Shown piece after piece: positions 1 through 11,439 of a stretch of 64,000 nucleotides of DNA (positions are counted from its first letter, which is position 1; each line of letters opens with the position of its first letter). The translations under genes and the position numbers were made by a program. The notes under the pieces are model-generated. The model ran no database searches. It saw nothing but the letters and a program-made list of their open reading frames with translations, and had not been told where the DNA came from. Origin of the DNA: Allomyces macrogynus ATCC 38327 (taxonomy: Eukaryota > Blastocladiomycota > Blastocladiomycetes > Blastocladiales > Blastocladiaceae); assembly GCA_000151295.1 (NCBI GenBank), contig GG745338.1, forward strand, positions 305,334 through 369,333. Reading direction: 5' to 3'.

Positions 1-1445
1 TTTGCAGCGGTCGACCGCTGCGATGCAAGCGGCCTGTCGGTCCGAGTGGGTGGGTCGTGCACGCGCTGGCCAGAGGCAGTCGAGACTTTGGGGACACCCC
101 GGAACTGGGTGGCCGGTGGCGGCGGCGCGACAGCGTGGGGTTGTTCGCGTGCGGAGGAGGCGGGATTTGCGAGCGGATTGTGGAGAGCACCACGACGGCG
201 GCCGTGGTGGCGGCCCCCCGCGATGTCGATTTCTTTTCGGCGCACACGCGCACATGGACGAGGTTGTCGGCCACTACGCTCGCGCCGCTCCAAATCGTCA
301 CGTGGTCGTGTCGAGCCGACATCGACGCTGCAGCACACTCGATCAACACTTTTTGCGAAACGTCAGCGTCCTCGGCTCGTCAGATTGCGATCGACGGCAG
401 GCAGCAGGAAACGACAGCACCGGCGCGACATACTTGGCGCAAACGGCAGCAGGAAAAGCGACCACACTATGAGCAACAGGGAACGCAAACCAAGCCATGG
501 CGGCGCACGAACCTCACCAGGCACGACGGCGAATGGCAGCAGCAGCAGCACGATCACGACCGCCACGACCAGTTCCTGCGCACCAGCAAACGGCACCGGA
601 AGAACTGCGCCGCCATTACCTGCACCAACGTCGTTTATCACGCTCAACTCGTCGAATGTCAGCGGCACGCCCACCAACCCGGATCCCTTCCCGGTCGTCG
701 TCGGTAAATAAGCTGAGCGACCGCCGCTGCACCGTGAACCGGGCCAGGTAAACTCACTCGGACTGTTTCGCTGCAATTAGACTGGATCGGCCGCTCCTTG
801 GTCCAATTTGAGGACGTGTTCGTGCTCGCCGTCGAACCGTGGATCCCTGCCGCCATTTCCGTCCTCGATATCGCTCGGTCGCGCGGGATCGCAGAAGTCA
901 ACAGTATGCACCGAATGTGCCTGCAATGGCCGCTTGAGACGGTGGAAAAGAACGCTCGAGCGAGCAACAGTTGATTGTGTACTGCTCAATTTGTAGACGT
1001 CGGCACGTTGACGGTCGTGGACGACGGATCGGGCGACCCGGTGGCCTGTCTTCAAGTCAGTCTCGGCCGTGGCGAGCGAGTACGACAGGTGCGCGGTCTG
1101 ACCCAAGCTCGGCACCATGTTTCTTGGCCATGTCTTTCATGTCGCAACTGTTCAGTTCGATTGATTGAGACTGAAACCTGCACCCCCGTCTGTTCCCGTA
1201 GCGGCTCGCTTTGGGCCCAGCACGAACCCCAGCTGCTCGTTCAGACGCGCCGAGTGCCGCGGAATCACCAGCGGCGGGATCTAGCCGTACTATCACGATC
1301 CCGTCCTTGTCGGGATCCGCGTCGTCTTCGACACTGGGCGCGCGGGCCGTTTTTGTACCAAATTGGAATGTCAGCAAGTCTACGTCGTGACCATATTTTG
1401 GGTGCGGATCAGATCCCGCCAAACGCAAAACCGCGCGCGGAATAA
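1..1445 (-). other. possible downstream exons of the membrane protein gene
   Basis: No single long frame is convincing here. On the minus strand, segments near 1060-1428 (a DPDKDGIVIVRLDP stretch), 777-1118 and 363-776 have plausible amino-acid composition in different frames, as expected for short exons. I could not connect them by splice phase. Plus-strand frames here are long only because of the high GC content. Confidence 0.25.
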
Positions 1446-2378
1446 TCAGCCCTCTATTCGGCCATCGACGCTGGTCAAGTTCAACTGGTCCACTTCATCC
1501 AGTTGCGCCGCCACGACCTCATCATCAACTTGGCGATGCAGCAGCCAACGCGATGGCGACAGCGGCTCGCTGATCTGGTCGTCGGGTGGACTCGCGCGAG
1601 AGGACCGCGACGGCGCTCCAGTCGTAAAGAGCGACGCATACGACGCTGGGAGCGGGATCGACGCGGGTACGGGTGCAGCGACGCCCACCTCATCAGAAAG
1701 AACAGGGCGAGGCCCACCAAATGATCGCGTTGCGATATCACAGTTCGGGAGTGTCCGAGGAGCCCAGTCGATCGAGGCAAAACTGTGGAACACCGTCGCC
1801 GTTGCCAGGCCCGACTCGTCGTCGGCGCTCGTCTCGCTACTGCTACTACTGCTGCTGCAGCTTTCATCTCGTCGGGCAAGTAGCGCGTCGCGGTCGCTTG
1901 GCCGCAGCGTCCGGCGACGACCGCGCCGGTGCCGGTTTCGAAGCGATGAATAAGGGACCGCTGCCTCGGTCGAGTCGGTCGCAGTCTGGTCGTCTGCGCT
2001 CAAACTGGACTCAACCGGGAGCGACGCGTTAAAGTGATCTGCGACAGTTTCGGGCGCGGATTCGGCGCTCACGTCGGTCTCAGGCGACCAGTCGTGCGTC
2101 CACGCAATCCACTGGCCGTAGAGAGCAGCCCAGAGCACCAGGTACACGGCCGATGCAACGCCGCCATGCACGTCGAGCGCCGCGAGACTGCATGCTCCTT
2201 CGAGCAACATGGATGCCAGCACCCACGCGACCAGCACCAACGGCGATCCGCGTCCACCTGCGATTTTACGGAGAGACGGCGGCACCAGCAGTACCACGAC
2301 GAGCAGTCGCGGCGCGACACGGGCAGCGGCAGCAGCAATTGATGAGACTGGCACGATCAGCACGCCGGGCAGGTCCAT
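1446..2378 (-). CDS. hypothetical multipass membrane protein (N-terminal exon)
   Basis: This is a 310-codon open frame starting at a true ATG (2378). The first ~110 residues hold three hydrophobic stretches (around LLVVVLLVPP, PLVLVAWVLASMLL and ASAVYLVLWAALYG). A Ser/Asp-rich, probably cytosolic tail follows, with a poly-Ser run near residue 175. I do not recognise the family. Further minus-strand frames at lower coordinates (about 1060-1428 and 363-776) have protein-like composition and could be later exons, the last with another hydrophobic stretch (ELVVAVVIVLLLLPF). If so, this ORF is only the first part of a longer gene running off towards position 1. No start alternative was favoured. 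Confidence 0.4.
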   Translation of the reverse strand: MDLPGVLIVPVSSIAAAAARVAPRLLVVVLLVPPSLRKIAGGRGSPLVLVAWVLASMLLEGACSLAALDVHGGVASAVYLVLWAALYGQWIAWTHDWSPETDVSAESAPETVADHFNASLPVESSLSADDQTATDSTEAAVPYSSLRNRHRRGRRRTLRPSDRDALLARRDESCSSSSSSSETSADDESGLATATVFHSFASIDWAPRTLPNCDIATRSFGGPRPVLSDEVGVAAPVPASIPLPASYASLFTTGAPSRSSRASPPDDQISEPLSPSRWLLHRQVDDEVVAAQLDEVDQLNLTSVDGRIEG

Positions 2379-3590
2379 GGTGGATCAATACGATTATTGC
2401 AGCAAGCAGCGCAACAGTCGCGGCACGCCCGCGGATCAAATGGACGGCACGGTCGGGAAGTTGCAGATGTCGGGCTCATTGGCCTGCGACGCGGTCGTGG
2501 GATCAGACCAGCACGCACGGCCACGTGTCATGCTGCGGTGCGATGCCGTTCCCCGCGCGGCGGCAGGCGGGCGGTGCACCGCGGGGCCGGCGGTGCGGTT
2601 GTGCCTCGAGCTGCCTCGGAGCGCGTGCGCCCGCGAGCAATCGGGTTCAAGGAGGGCCCTCGAGTGGTGTCGCAGCCGTTGTGCGACGAGCGGTGCGGCC
2701 GTGCGACGGGTGCGGGGGCGCTTGCGTGCGGGTGTTGCGCCCGGCGCGACTTGCAGGGCGTTGGAGGACGCGCGCGGTGCGCCGCACGCGCGGAACCGGG
2801 CACTGCTGCTGACGTCGATGGTGTTTGGTCGGGCGAGAGGGGTGGGGCGTTGGAAGCGCGTCGTCCTCGCCGCCGTTTGTCGTCGAGGATGCACCAATGC
2901 TGCGCGCCATGTCATGTGGAAAATTCGCTTTACGGGCCCCACTCTTGCAGCATCGCTGTTCTCGTGCTCCCAGCAGCTTTTTGGCTTCCAAGTTGCCCAT
3001 GCTCCAAATGAAATGCGTCACGCAAAACAAGTGAAATTGACGCCGGATCAGGGCGCGAGATGGTCGGAAAATGGTGATGATTTTCTTTGGCTGCGAAGTT
3101 CGCCAGCGACTTGGAGAAGTGGTTGGCTGGTCGGTTGCCCGTGCTGGCAGGGCATGGCCCCGGCCACCACCACCTTGCTGCCACGCGCGACCGACGCCCG
3201 AGGCTCGAGGTCAAAAGCCTCGAATTCGCTCCGCGCTCCCTCTCCTCATCTCTTGGACCCGGTGCTCCACCAGCGACCCAAGTTCGGCCCGCCAAAGACG
3301 GAGTATTTGCCCTCGGCCCTAGCTCGCCACCCAAGCTCGTGCTCTCGCTCTCGCTCTCCGCGCTCGTGCTCCCCCGCCCGCGCCCTTGATCTCGCCCGCT
3401 CGCCGCGCGCCGTAACCTCCCCGCATCGTCTCGCCGTATTTTGCCCGCCCCGCCAAGCCGAGTCGGGTCACCCGGATTGATCGCGTCCTACCGCGCCGCC
3501 TTGCCTGCCGCCGCCGCCGCCGTCGTCTCTGCTGCAGCCACGGCGATCGTCGCCTGGCTCCCTGCTGCTGCTGTCCCAGCGTTCTTGCAC
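2379..3590. other. intergenic, no supported gene
   Basis: Long frames exist on both strands, but all are Arg/Ala/Pro-rich GC shadows without recognisable motifs. The last part probably contains the promoter and 5' leader of the zinc-finger gene downstream. Confidence 0.4.
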
Positions 3591-6500
3591 ATGTCCGCAC
3601 CCGCTGCTCCTCGCCCACCACCGGCGCCCGCACGACCGGCGCCCGTCGTTGCGCTCAACCTGATGCACGAGTCGCCGCCCCCGGACCCTGGTGATCCGAT
3701 GCCGTGGGTGCACCACCACCAGCATCAGCGCCAGCACCAGCACGAACCGGCTGCAGCCACGCGGCCGATGACGGGCACGGTGCCGCTCGACTTGTCTCGT
3801 CGCTCTGCATCGACGAGCAGCGCGGGAAGCAGCAGCAGCAGCAGCCACAGCAGCAGGATCCATGACGGCGGCGGCAGCGGCCACGGTCAGGATTCGACCG
3901 CCGCTGCTGCCCCTCCTACCCCGCGGCAGCCTCCATTTGTGTGCGCCTGGGGTGATTGTACCGCGGCGTTTTACGTTCTGGTGCTCTTTGGCTTCAATGT
4001 GCAGCGTTACCCGGCCCCATGGGTGAGCAAAGTGCTGACCAGTTCGTTTTCGTTTGTGTTCTCAAGGGTGACCTGACTCGCCACGTCGACACCCACTACA
4101 CCTACACGAAAGGGTGCGTCTTCCTGCGTTCACGGCGCGTTCTGGCCGATCCGACGCGGTATCCCACCCTCCTCGGCGCTCTCTCCGCGTTCCTGCTGTT
4201 TTCTCTTCGATTTCGGGTGGTTGCTGCCATGGTCGTCGTGGTAGATGGAGGTGGTGGTTTGGTTGGCCGGCTGCCCGCAGAACGCCACACTCCAGCACCA
4301 CCTGTGGCCGAGCCACGCGCGCGATCTCCCCTCCTCGCCCGCCGCCGACTTCCCCACTTCCCCGTCACTGTCCGCCCTGGGGCTGGTGCAGGACCTCATC
4401 ACGCGCTCTCATTTCGCCCCTCTCGCGGCCGGTGTGCACGTGCAATGTGTTAACCGGCCACCGCGCCGTTGACACTCCCGCGACAGCGGCTGGCCCGTGA
4501 CGGGGCGCAAGGGCGCGATGCCGACAACTTTGTTGCGGTCGTCTTGCCCTTGATCGCGATGGATGGTGTCAAAGGGTGCCGCCAAATTCCTGCTCGGCCA
4601 CCTGCGGGGCCGCGCGCGCACCACCATGCACGCACGCACGACGTGCGTCGCTGGTTATTTTGTGCGGCGTGGCACACGCGCGGCGTGGCCGAGCGGGAAT
4701 TGGGATCAGCGGCAGCAGGCGGCGGTGTATCTTGTCTCCCACTTCCCCTCCACCATGTCCCACACCAGCACCGACCCGACGCCACGGGACACGACGCTTA
4801 CCTCGGTCGACAACGACAACGTCTGTAGGGCGCTGTGCCGATGGAAGGATTGCTGGCGGCGCGTCGGGTTCGAAGGCGGACGGCACATGCAATTCCACAT
4901 GAACTCGCACACAGGTGCACGCCCGTTCCAGGTACGCTCCGTCCGGCCTATTGCCGCGATTGATCTTGACGGATATTCGCGCTGATGCTTGATGCCTCGC
5001 TCGCGTAGTGCCCAATTTGCTTGAAGCGGTTCTCGACGGTGCCCAACTTCCGGACGCACTCCAAGAACGTGCACGGGTCGCAAAACGCCCAGTACACGCA
5101 CATTGAGTACGACCCGGCCACAGAGCCGCTGCAGGTCACGCCGCACAACAACACCAACAATACCGGCAAGAAGTACAACACGCTGGTGCGTTTTGCTTTT
5201 CAACGGCGACGATCTGGTTCCTCTCCACCCGACCGAAAGTTGACCCGGCTTCCCGTTCCTCTCCCTTCGCCGTCTCAACCAGAAATCCGAAAACTGCGGT
5301 CAGAACCGCAAGCGCGTCAAGCGCCCAAGGTCGTCGAACCGCACGTCGTCAACGTCCTCGGCCGACTCGGGGCGCGGCGGCACCATGTCGTTGCTGGCCT
5401 CGGCATCGTCGAGCGCATCCGGGTCGCCCATGGTCACGGACGACGACAACGAGGATGAGCTACACGACAGTCCCGACGAGCAGACCGACGAGGACGACGA
5501 GCTGTTTGTCAGCGACGACGATGGCGACGACGACGACGGTCCGATCGCGGCGGTGCGCGCACGCGCCAAGCGGCCGCGGCTCGACCACCACCACGAACCG
5601 CCGTCACCCCCAAAGACGCCCAACGGCACGCGGTCGCTGTCGCGGCCACGCCGCGTCAGTCGCCGCATGTCTGACACGGTTGCGGCACTCGCGTCGCCCG
5701 CGCGGTCGGCGGCAACGAGTCCTGTCGGCCGCCGCCGGCGCACGTCGACAGCGCGTATAGAAGACGCGGTCATGCTCGATGAGGAGCAGGTCGAGACGAT
5801 CGCACTAGACGGAACCATCCACCAACAACGTGACGAAGACGAGGCGCGTCGCGGCACGACGTCGGCACGCGAGGCGCTCATGCCATGGAGCTCGAGCTCG
5901 CCGGCTATGGCCGGTGCCGCCATCGCTGCCGCGGGTGCTGCGGCGGCGCACAGTCCCACGCGGCCATCCACGTTGCGGTTTGTCTCGGCGCAGCCGCGGG
6001 CGCGCGCACCGAGCCGCGCGAGCGACGACTCGGGCACCGCATCGTCGCTGCCGCCGTCCGACGACGACTATGACGACGACCCGCCGTTCGCATCCGCGTC
6101 GTCGGCCATTGCCGAGGCCGAGATGGCCGCGCGTGGCCGCCCGCGCGAACGTGCTCGCCCGCGTCCGCCGTTGCGGCGAGGGTCGAGCGAATCGATTGAG
6201 TTGCGGCGCGGAGTCGCGGCGACACGCGCGCATCTGCACCGTGCCGGACACGACGACACGAGCCCGACGCCCGCGATCATGCCGCGGCGCCGTGCCGACA
6301 GTGGGATCGGAATGGATGATGGAGACGAGCCGACAGGCTTGCGACGGTCGTTGCGCACGCGTACCGCCGCGCCCAGCCACAGCAGCAGCCACAACAGCAC
6401 CTCGGTCGTGGCCCCGACGCGGCACGACACGAGGCGAGTACGAAATGAAGAAGACTACGACCAGATCGATGAAGAAATCGGGAACAACGGGCCGGGGAAC

Positions 6501-7717
6501 GCGCCGATGTCGCGGTACCCGACCCTCCGCCGCCGCCACGCCGCCGCTGTGGCGGCCGCCACCAACACCAACCTCGCAACTGGAAACTACGCTGCTGTCG
6601 CTGCTGCTGCTGCTCACGTTGATTTGACGACGCCGCGGTCGCGCCGCGGAGTGTCCTGTCCACGTCGTCGTCGTGCTCGTCGGGACCACCCAGTCGATCG
6701 CGGTCGCCTGCTGCGTCCAAGACAGGGCCTACCATGTCGTCGCTGTACAAGAGCCTGCGCACGTTTGCAAGGGCAGCGCGCACCATGCGCCAGCGCGACA
6801 TGGCCGGCACGCTCGACCGCAACGCGCCCGTGCCCGCCGAGATTGCCGCGTTCCTCGGGTCGACGCAGTTCATGCCCTCGCGGCAGCTGCGCCGCGAGCT
6901 GCGCGCGCTCGAAAAGACGTGCCGCGCCAAGATGCAGGACCTGAAGCGTGCTGCAGCCGCACCCGTTGTCGCGACCGCCGACGAGGAGGACGTGGACTTG
7001 ACGGACGATGGGATGTCGGACCCGGGCGCCGTGTCGCCCGTGCTCGCCCCCGTCCGCAATTTTGCCGACGAGGACGATGATCCGGATGTGGAAATGGAAG
7101 CGGCGCAGACGGTTGAAGCCGCCATGGACCTGCTCACGCTGTGCAGTCGCCCCGTGTCACCGACGCTGACCAGGGCTGATTCCGCTGATGGGTCCCCATT
7201 GGCTGCTCCCTCCGCGCCGACCATAATCGCAGCCACGATCATCGTTCACCCGCCCGAGTTCTCGCTCAATGCGTCGCCCAAGACTTCGTCCCCTGTGCCA
7301 TCGCTCCACGCGTACCGCCCGCCGTCCCCGCCGCACCTCCGTGCCCTCGCCAACGCCCCACCCGCGCCCACGCAACCCACGCACCTCGCGACCCCACCGA
7401 CGCCCATGGCCGTAAGCCCCGACCTCGGCTCCGCGACCCCGTTGGCCCTCCCGTCACCCAAGGTGCCGATGCCGACGGGCCCGCTCGCGCTGAGCGATCA
7501 CCATGGCATGTCGCTCCCGCCGCTGCGCAACCACCACCTGCCGCCGCGCCCGATGGCACCGGCGCTCGTGTTGCCGCGGCCGTACGTGGGCGATCGCGTG
7601 CCGTTAGTCGCGCTCAAGCGCGTGTCGCCAACACCAAGTACCGGGTATGCCGCCGAGTTCCCGTCGCCCGCCGCGACGCCGGCCAACTCGTTGCGGCCAC
7701 GGAACGGACTGTGTTAG
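3591..7717 (+). CDS. C2H2 zinc-finger transcription factor, multi-exon
   Basis: Predicted nuclear DNA-binding regulator with three consecutive C2H2 fingers assembled across introns. Finger 1 begins CAWGDCTAAF at the end of exon 1 and continues GDLTRHVDTH from 4067. Finger 2 is CRWKDC..HMQFHMNSH in exon 4829-4931. Finger 3 is CPICLKRF..FRTHSKNVH from 5009. Fingers 2 and 3 are joined by a TGARPFQ linker, close to the canonical TGEKPF. The introns 4114-4828, 4932-5008 and 5186-5282 preserve phase exactly. The first intron donor is probably at 3981, which restores the 12-residue finger spacing. The long C-terminal half is acidic, Ser/Pro-rich and low in complexity. A frame change near 6520-6650 is unexplained (small intron or indel). 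An in-frame ATG also exists upstream of 3591. Target genes cannot be inferred. Confidence 0.75.
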
Positions 7718-8350
7718 CGTCTCGTGCTTGGAGGGGTCGCGGGTGCTTGGCCAGGCCGCGCGCGCGGGAGGGTGGTTCGTTCACGTTGGCGTGATGCTCT
7801 TGTCGTTTTTGCTTTTTTGATTTTGATTTTGCTCCCATCTGTTTCCTCGCCACCTGCCCTTTGCCTACCCATATCAGTGCCCCCTCATCCCTTCGACCGT
7901 CTGTCTTTTACCGTGGAACGCGTCTTTTCCGAGCAGCCCCCACGCATTGGGTTTGGGCCTCCATTGGTCCTTTTTTGCTCTCTTCTTGTCCTGACACCAC
8001 CTCACCCTTCAAATACCTGTTCTTGTTCGGTTCTTTGGCTTGTCGCGAGGATAAACGCAAAGTATCTTTTCGTCCTCAATCCTTTCTCATGTATGCTGCT
8101 GTTGGTTGTTCGAGTTGGCAGGGGCTCGGGACTGCCTGTGGCCGTTGACGGCATCTGACTGGCCAAGGCTCGCCAGCAAGCGTCCTGACGCGCCGTTCCC
8201 ACCAACCGGTGGGTCTCCCATTTCATTTTGTCGACGCTCAGCTTGGCGCATGGGCGCACTCACGCTCCGTCGACAGCACTATTGTTCACGGTTCTGCTCG
8301 GCACCGAGATAACTGCGAACTGGGTCGCTTGCGAGCTGCCAGCGAGTCGC
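7718..8350. other. intergenic: zinc-finger 3' region and LPMO upstream region
   Basis: AT-richer and pyrimidine-rich than the flanking genes. It contains no supported ORF and leads into the TATA box of the next gene. Confidence 0.5.
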
Positions 8351-8358
8351 CGGCCGAG

Positions 8359-8366
8359 TATAAATA
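8359..8366 (+). promoter_or_regulatory. TATA box of the LPMO gene
   Basis: TATAAATA lies about 230 bp before the LPMO start codon, in an otherwise GC-rich segment. A consensus TATA box fits an inducible or highly expressed secreted enzyme gene. It implies a 5' leader of roughly 200 nt. Confidence 0.6.
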
Positions 8367-8596
8367 AGTGCCCGCGTCAGTGCCCTGACGGACTTCACCA
8401 ACCTCCCCGCGACTGACCCGACTGTCCCGACTCCGTCGGCTCCGCCCGCGTGTGCCCTCGCGAGCGACCGTTACTTCTCTCGTTACCGGATCCGCTGCCT
8501 TTCCTTGCCGCCGCGCACCAAGCCCATCAACGTCCAATTTGATCGGTACTCGCCGGTCCATCCGCCCCGCTCGACCAATCTCTCTACGTGCCGACA

Positions 8597-9910
8597 ATGA
8601 GCTCGTTTATGGCCGTCGCCTTTCTTTTGGCGCTGCTCGCGCCGTCGGTCGTGGTCAACGGGCACATGATGATGACGAGTACGTTTCGGCCGACTTCCCT
8701 CGGCGCTAGCCCCCATTTCGACCCGACCTGCTTCAACTTACTCTTCTCGCTTGACCCCGACGTAGACCCTGCACCGCGCAGTTCCAAGACGAACCCTGGT
8801 CCCAATAACTTCATCGATTACTCATATACGGCGCCGCTCGGCACGTTCCCGTGCAAGGGCTACGCGCCGCAAGCGTCCGTCAAGACGGTCCAGGCCGGAT
8901 CCTCGCTCGCAGTCACGGTCAGTGGCGGCGCGACGCACGGCGGCGGCCACTGCTTCTTCTCGCTCAGCTACGACGGGCAAACGTTCGTCACGCTCGAATC
9001 GATTATTCGCACGTGTCTCGCTGGGCCGGCGGGCGATTTTTCGTTCTCGGTCCCGATCCCGAGCTCGGCGCCCGCGGGCAAGGCCACGTTCGCGTGGTCG
9101 TGGATCAATGCGATTGGCAACCGCGAGTACTACATGAACTGCGCCGACATTACGATCGAGAACCCGGCTGGGGGCGGCGGAGCTCTCGCGGGACCCAAGC
9201 TGTTTGTCGCGAATTTGCCGGGGTACCCGCAAATTGGCGAGTTCCCGAATGCGGGCCAGGACGATGGGCGCGCACTGATCGCGCAGGTGCCGACCATTTC
9301 GGTGGCCGGGAGTGGCGCGCCCGCCGCGCCCGCGCCGCCTGTTCTGCCTGTCCAGGTGCCGGTTCCCGTCTCGAGCGTGCCAATGGCGCCGAGCACGACA
9401 TCGGCGGCCGTGGTCGGGGCCGAGCCGACGACCGTTGCAACTCCGGCTCCGGTGTCGATCCCTGCAGCAACTCCGGACCCGGCGCTACCTATTCCACCCG
9501 CGCCCGTCCCTGTCCCGACCCTCGCCAGCCCGCCACCGATCCCGACGCCGCCCACGGTGCCTGACGCAGTCCCGACGTTTGCGATCCCGGTCCCGGTCCC
9601 GCCGGTGCGCTTCCCTCGCCCGCCGCGGTGGCCGCGCAACGGGCACAAGGGCAGCGTCGATTACCCCGTGCCAAACTACCCGCCGATGCCCACGCCACGT
9701 CGCGGGCGCCCATCGACCAAGCCGCGCAACGTGCCGGCCAGCAGTTCCAAGACCGTCAACACACGGTGCATCGACGGCGAGTTCCGGTGCGCCGACCGCG
9801 GGACCAAGATTGGCGAGTGTTTCCGCAACCAGATCACTTTCTTGGCGGTGCCGCCTGGGACCAAGTGCTCGACCAAGGCGACCGGCAGTGCGATTCTCGT
9901 CTGGGCGTGA
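8597..9910 (+). CDS. secreted AA11-type lytic polysaccharide monooxygenase with C-terminal Cys-rich (CBM19-like) domain
   Basis: Copper enzyme expected to cleave chitin oxidatively outside the cell. ATG 8597 starts a signal peptide (MSSFMAVAFLLALLAPSVVVNG), so the mature protein begins with His, the first ligand of the histidine brace. An intron at 8679-8765 (GTACGT..GTAG) joins HMMMT to NPAPRSS in phase, giving the family start HMMMTNPAPR. The second copper His is in THGGGHC, and the axial-Tyr region is GNREYYMNC, as in AA11 enzymes. A long Pro/Val/Ala-rich linker (about residues 215-350) leads to a small Cys domain (CIDGEFRCADRG..GECF..GTKC) resembling CBM19 chitin-binding modules. The predicted product is about 408 aa. 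The AA11 assignment is strong. The CBM19 call is weaker. Confidence 0.85.
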   Translation: MSSFMAVAFLLALLAPSVVVNGHMMMTSTFRPTSLGASPHFDPTCFNLLFSLDPDVDPAPRSSKTNPGPNNFIDYSYTAPLGTFPCKGYAPQASVKTVQAGSSLAVTVSGGATHGGGHCFFSLSYDGQTFVTLESIIRTCLAGPAGDFSFSVPIPSSAPAGKATFAWSWINAIGNREYYMNCADITIENPAGGGGALAGPKLFVANLPGYPQIGEFPNAGQDDGRALIAQVPTISVAGSGAPAAPAPPVLPVQVPVPVSSVPMAPSTTSAAVVGAEPTTVATPAPVSIPAATPDPALPIPPAPVPVPTLASPPPIPTPPTVPDAVPTFAIPVPVPPVRFPRPPRWPRNGHKGSVDYPVPNYPPMPTPRRGRPSTKPRNVPASSSKTVNTRCIDGEFRCADRGTKIGECFRNQITFLAVPPGTKCSTKATGSAILVWA

Positions 9911-10128
9911 GCACACGTCGATTCGAGAACTGGACTAGGAGTAACGGACTATTGCCAGCGATGCGGTCGACTATTGTCTTCTTCCTCTCCTCCGCTCTCT
10001 CCCTCGTTCATTTTTTTACCCATCTCTCTTTTGCACTCACCCATCTCATCTTGATCGCGACCTCTCCCTCGCAAACCATCAATTCTTGCTGACCCATCCA
10101 ATCTTGCTGACTTGTATCGCTGAATACA

Positions 10129-11133
10129 TCACCCATCTACCTTCTCCGCCTGTGTCCGGTCAGCACCCACAATCGCAATCGGGTAGCACCCGCGCTCCGA
10201 ATTGAACGTGACCGCCGGCGGCCACGGCACATTCTCATTCATTCCCGCCGGCCGCGCGGGACAGTTCGCAAGTGCGACTTCGTCGGCTTCGACAGTATAA
10301 CCGCCATCAAGCAGTTCGCGGCGCTTGCACCCGGCCAAGCACGCGACGGGCCCGCCGGTTGAGGGCGTGATCCACGTCCACGCGCGGAAACAAAAGAGCG
10401 CGATGTTGGAAAAACACGATTCGGCGGCCGTCAGGAGCACATTGGTGACTGAATCGTGCGGGAACTCGGCCTGCGCGGGCTTGCGCGTCGGCATAGATGG
10501 CGCGTTGCGTTGTCTTGCACGTCAGGTAGACGGGGTGCATCCAGGTGCGGGCGAATTGGTGGAGGGGCGTGAGCGCGACAAAACCGGGTGGACAAGAAAG
10601 AGCAAAGGAGAACGGACCGGAATCAGCGTGCAGGGTTCCAGGCTGTGTCGGTTCGGGGTCGACGTGCACGCGCATCAGCGCCAATATCGACGTGTTAGCG
10701 GGCAACTCTCCCGTCGCTGTTCGTCGCCAAGAACACACCAACCTTGTGGTTCTTGGTACGTTTTGCGCAGTTTTTTGGCCGAGCTGAACAACCGTTCAAG
10801 ATGGAAATCCAGCACGACAAATTGAGCTCCCTTGCCCGAGTCTAAACCAATCGCCCATTTCCGCAATTAATTGAGGTGTTCGGCTAAATTGCGCGCGGTC
10901 ATCAGTCCGCAGCCGTAATAGTTGTGGTCCTGGCCGTGGGCAAACATGGGACTGGTACTGGCGTCGTGTAATATCGTCTCAAGAATGCCGACGGCTTCGA
11001 TTGCAGCAAGTTGTTCCTTGCTTGACGTATCCGGACCAGTGTTCCTTTTCTGTGGCCACGCGCGGTGCGCCGGGCAACAGCGACAGGCAAAAGTGCCATG
11101 AAGCTCGATACAGTCTGACCTCCGAATAAGCAA
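10129..11133 (-). pseudogene. unidentified gene interrupted by an in-frame stop
   Basis: Read on the minus strand, about 150 codons from 11133 to 10675 form one continuous frame broken only by a TAA at 10867-10869. Protein-like sequence lies on both sides (YYGCGLMTARNLAEHL before it, QFVVLDFHLERLFSSAKKLR after it). A later minus-strand frame, 10129-10494, carries a Cys/Trp-containing segment (FCFRAWTWITPSTGGPVACL) that could be the last exon. I do not recognise the family. It is either a pseudogene with a premature stop or a gene with an unrecognised intron. No GT..AG pair that removes the TAA was obvious. Confidence 0.35.
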
Positions 11134-11439
11134 AGCCTTGGCAGCCGTTCTTATCTCAAATCGTGCTTATTCGGAAGAGCACTGACAACTACTCGTCCCT
11201 CATCTAACACAACTCGCTGTAAAATACTTCTCGGCTCCAAATATACACGTTCTGCCTGCTCAACGTTCCGGATCCACCTCCATCGCCCCGTCTCCCACCA
11301 CAACCTTGTCATGTGCTGACATTGCTGCGATCTTGGCTTCAGCGGCTTTTCAGTGAGCCTGGCAGAGCCGCGCCATCGTCCTGTCGCCACAAGCAAGGCA
11401 CCCGGCCTGCATCAACTGTGCAATCCGTGCAAAATGAAC

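Noticed and set aside
2209..3480. 423-codon plus-strand frame
   Set aside because: Partly antisense to the membrane-protein exon, low in complexity and without motifs or a promoter.
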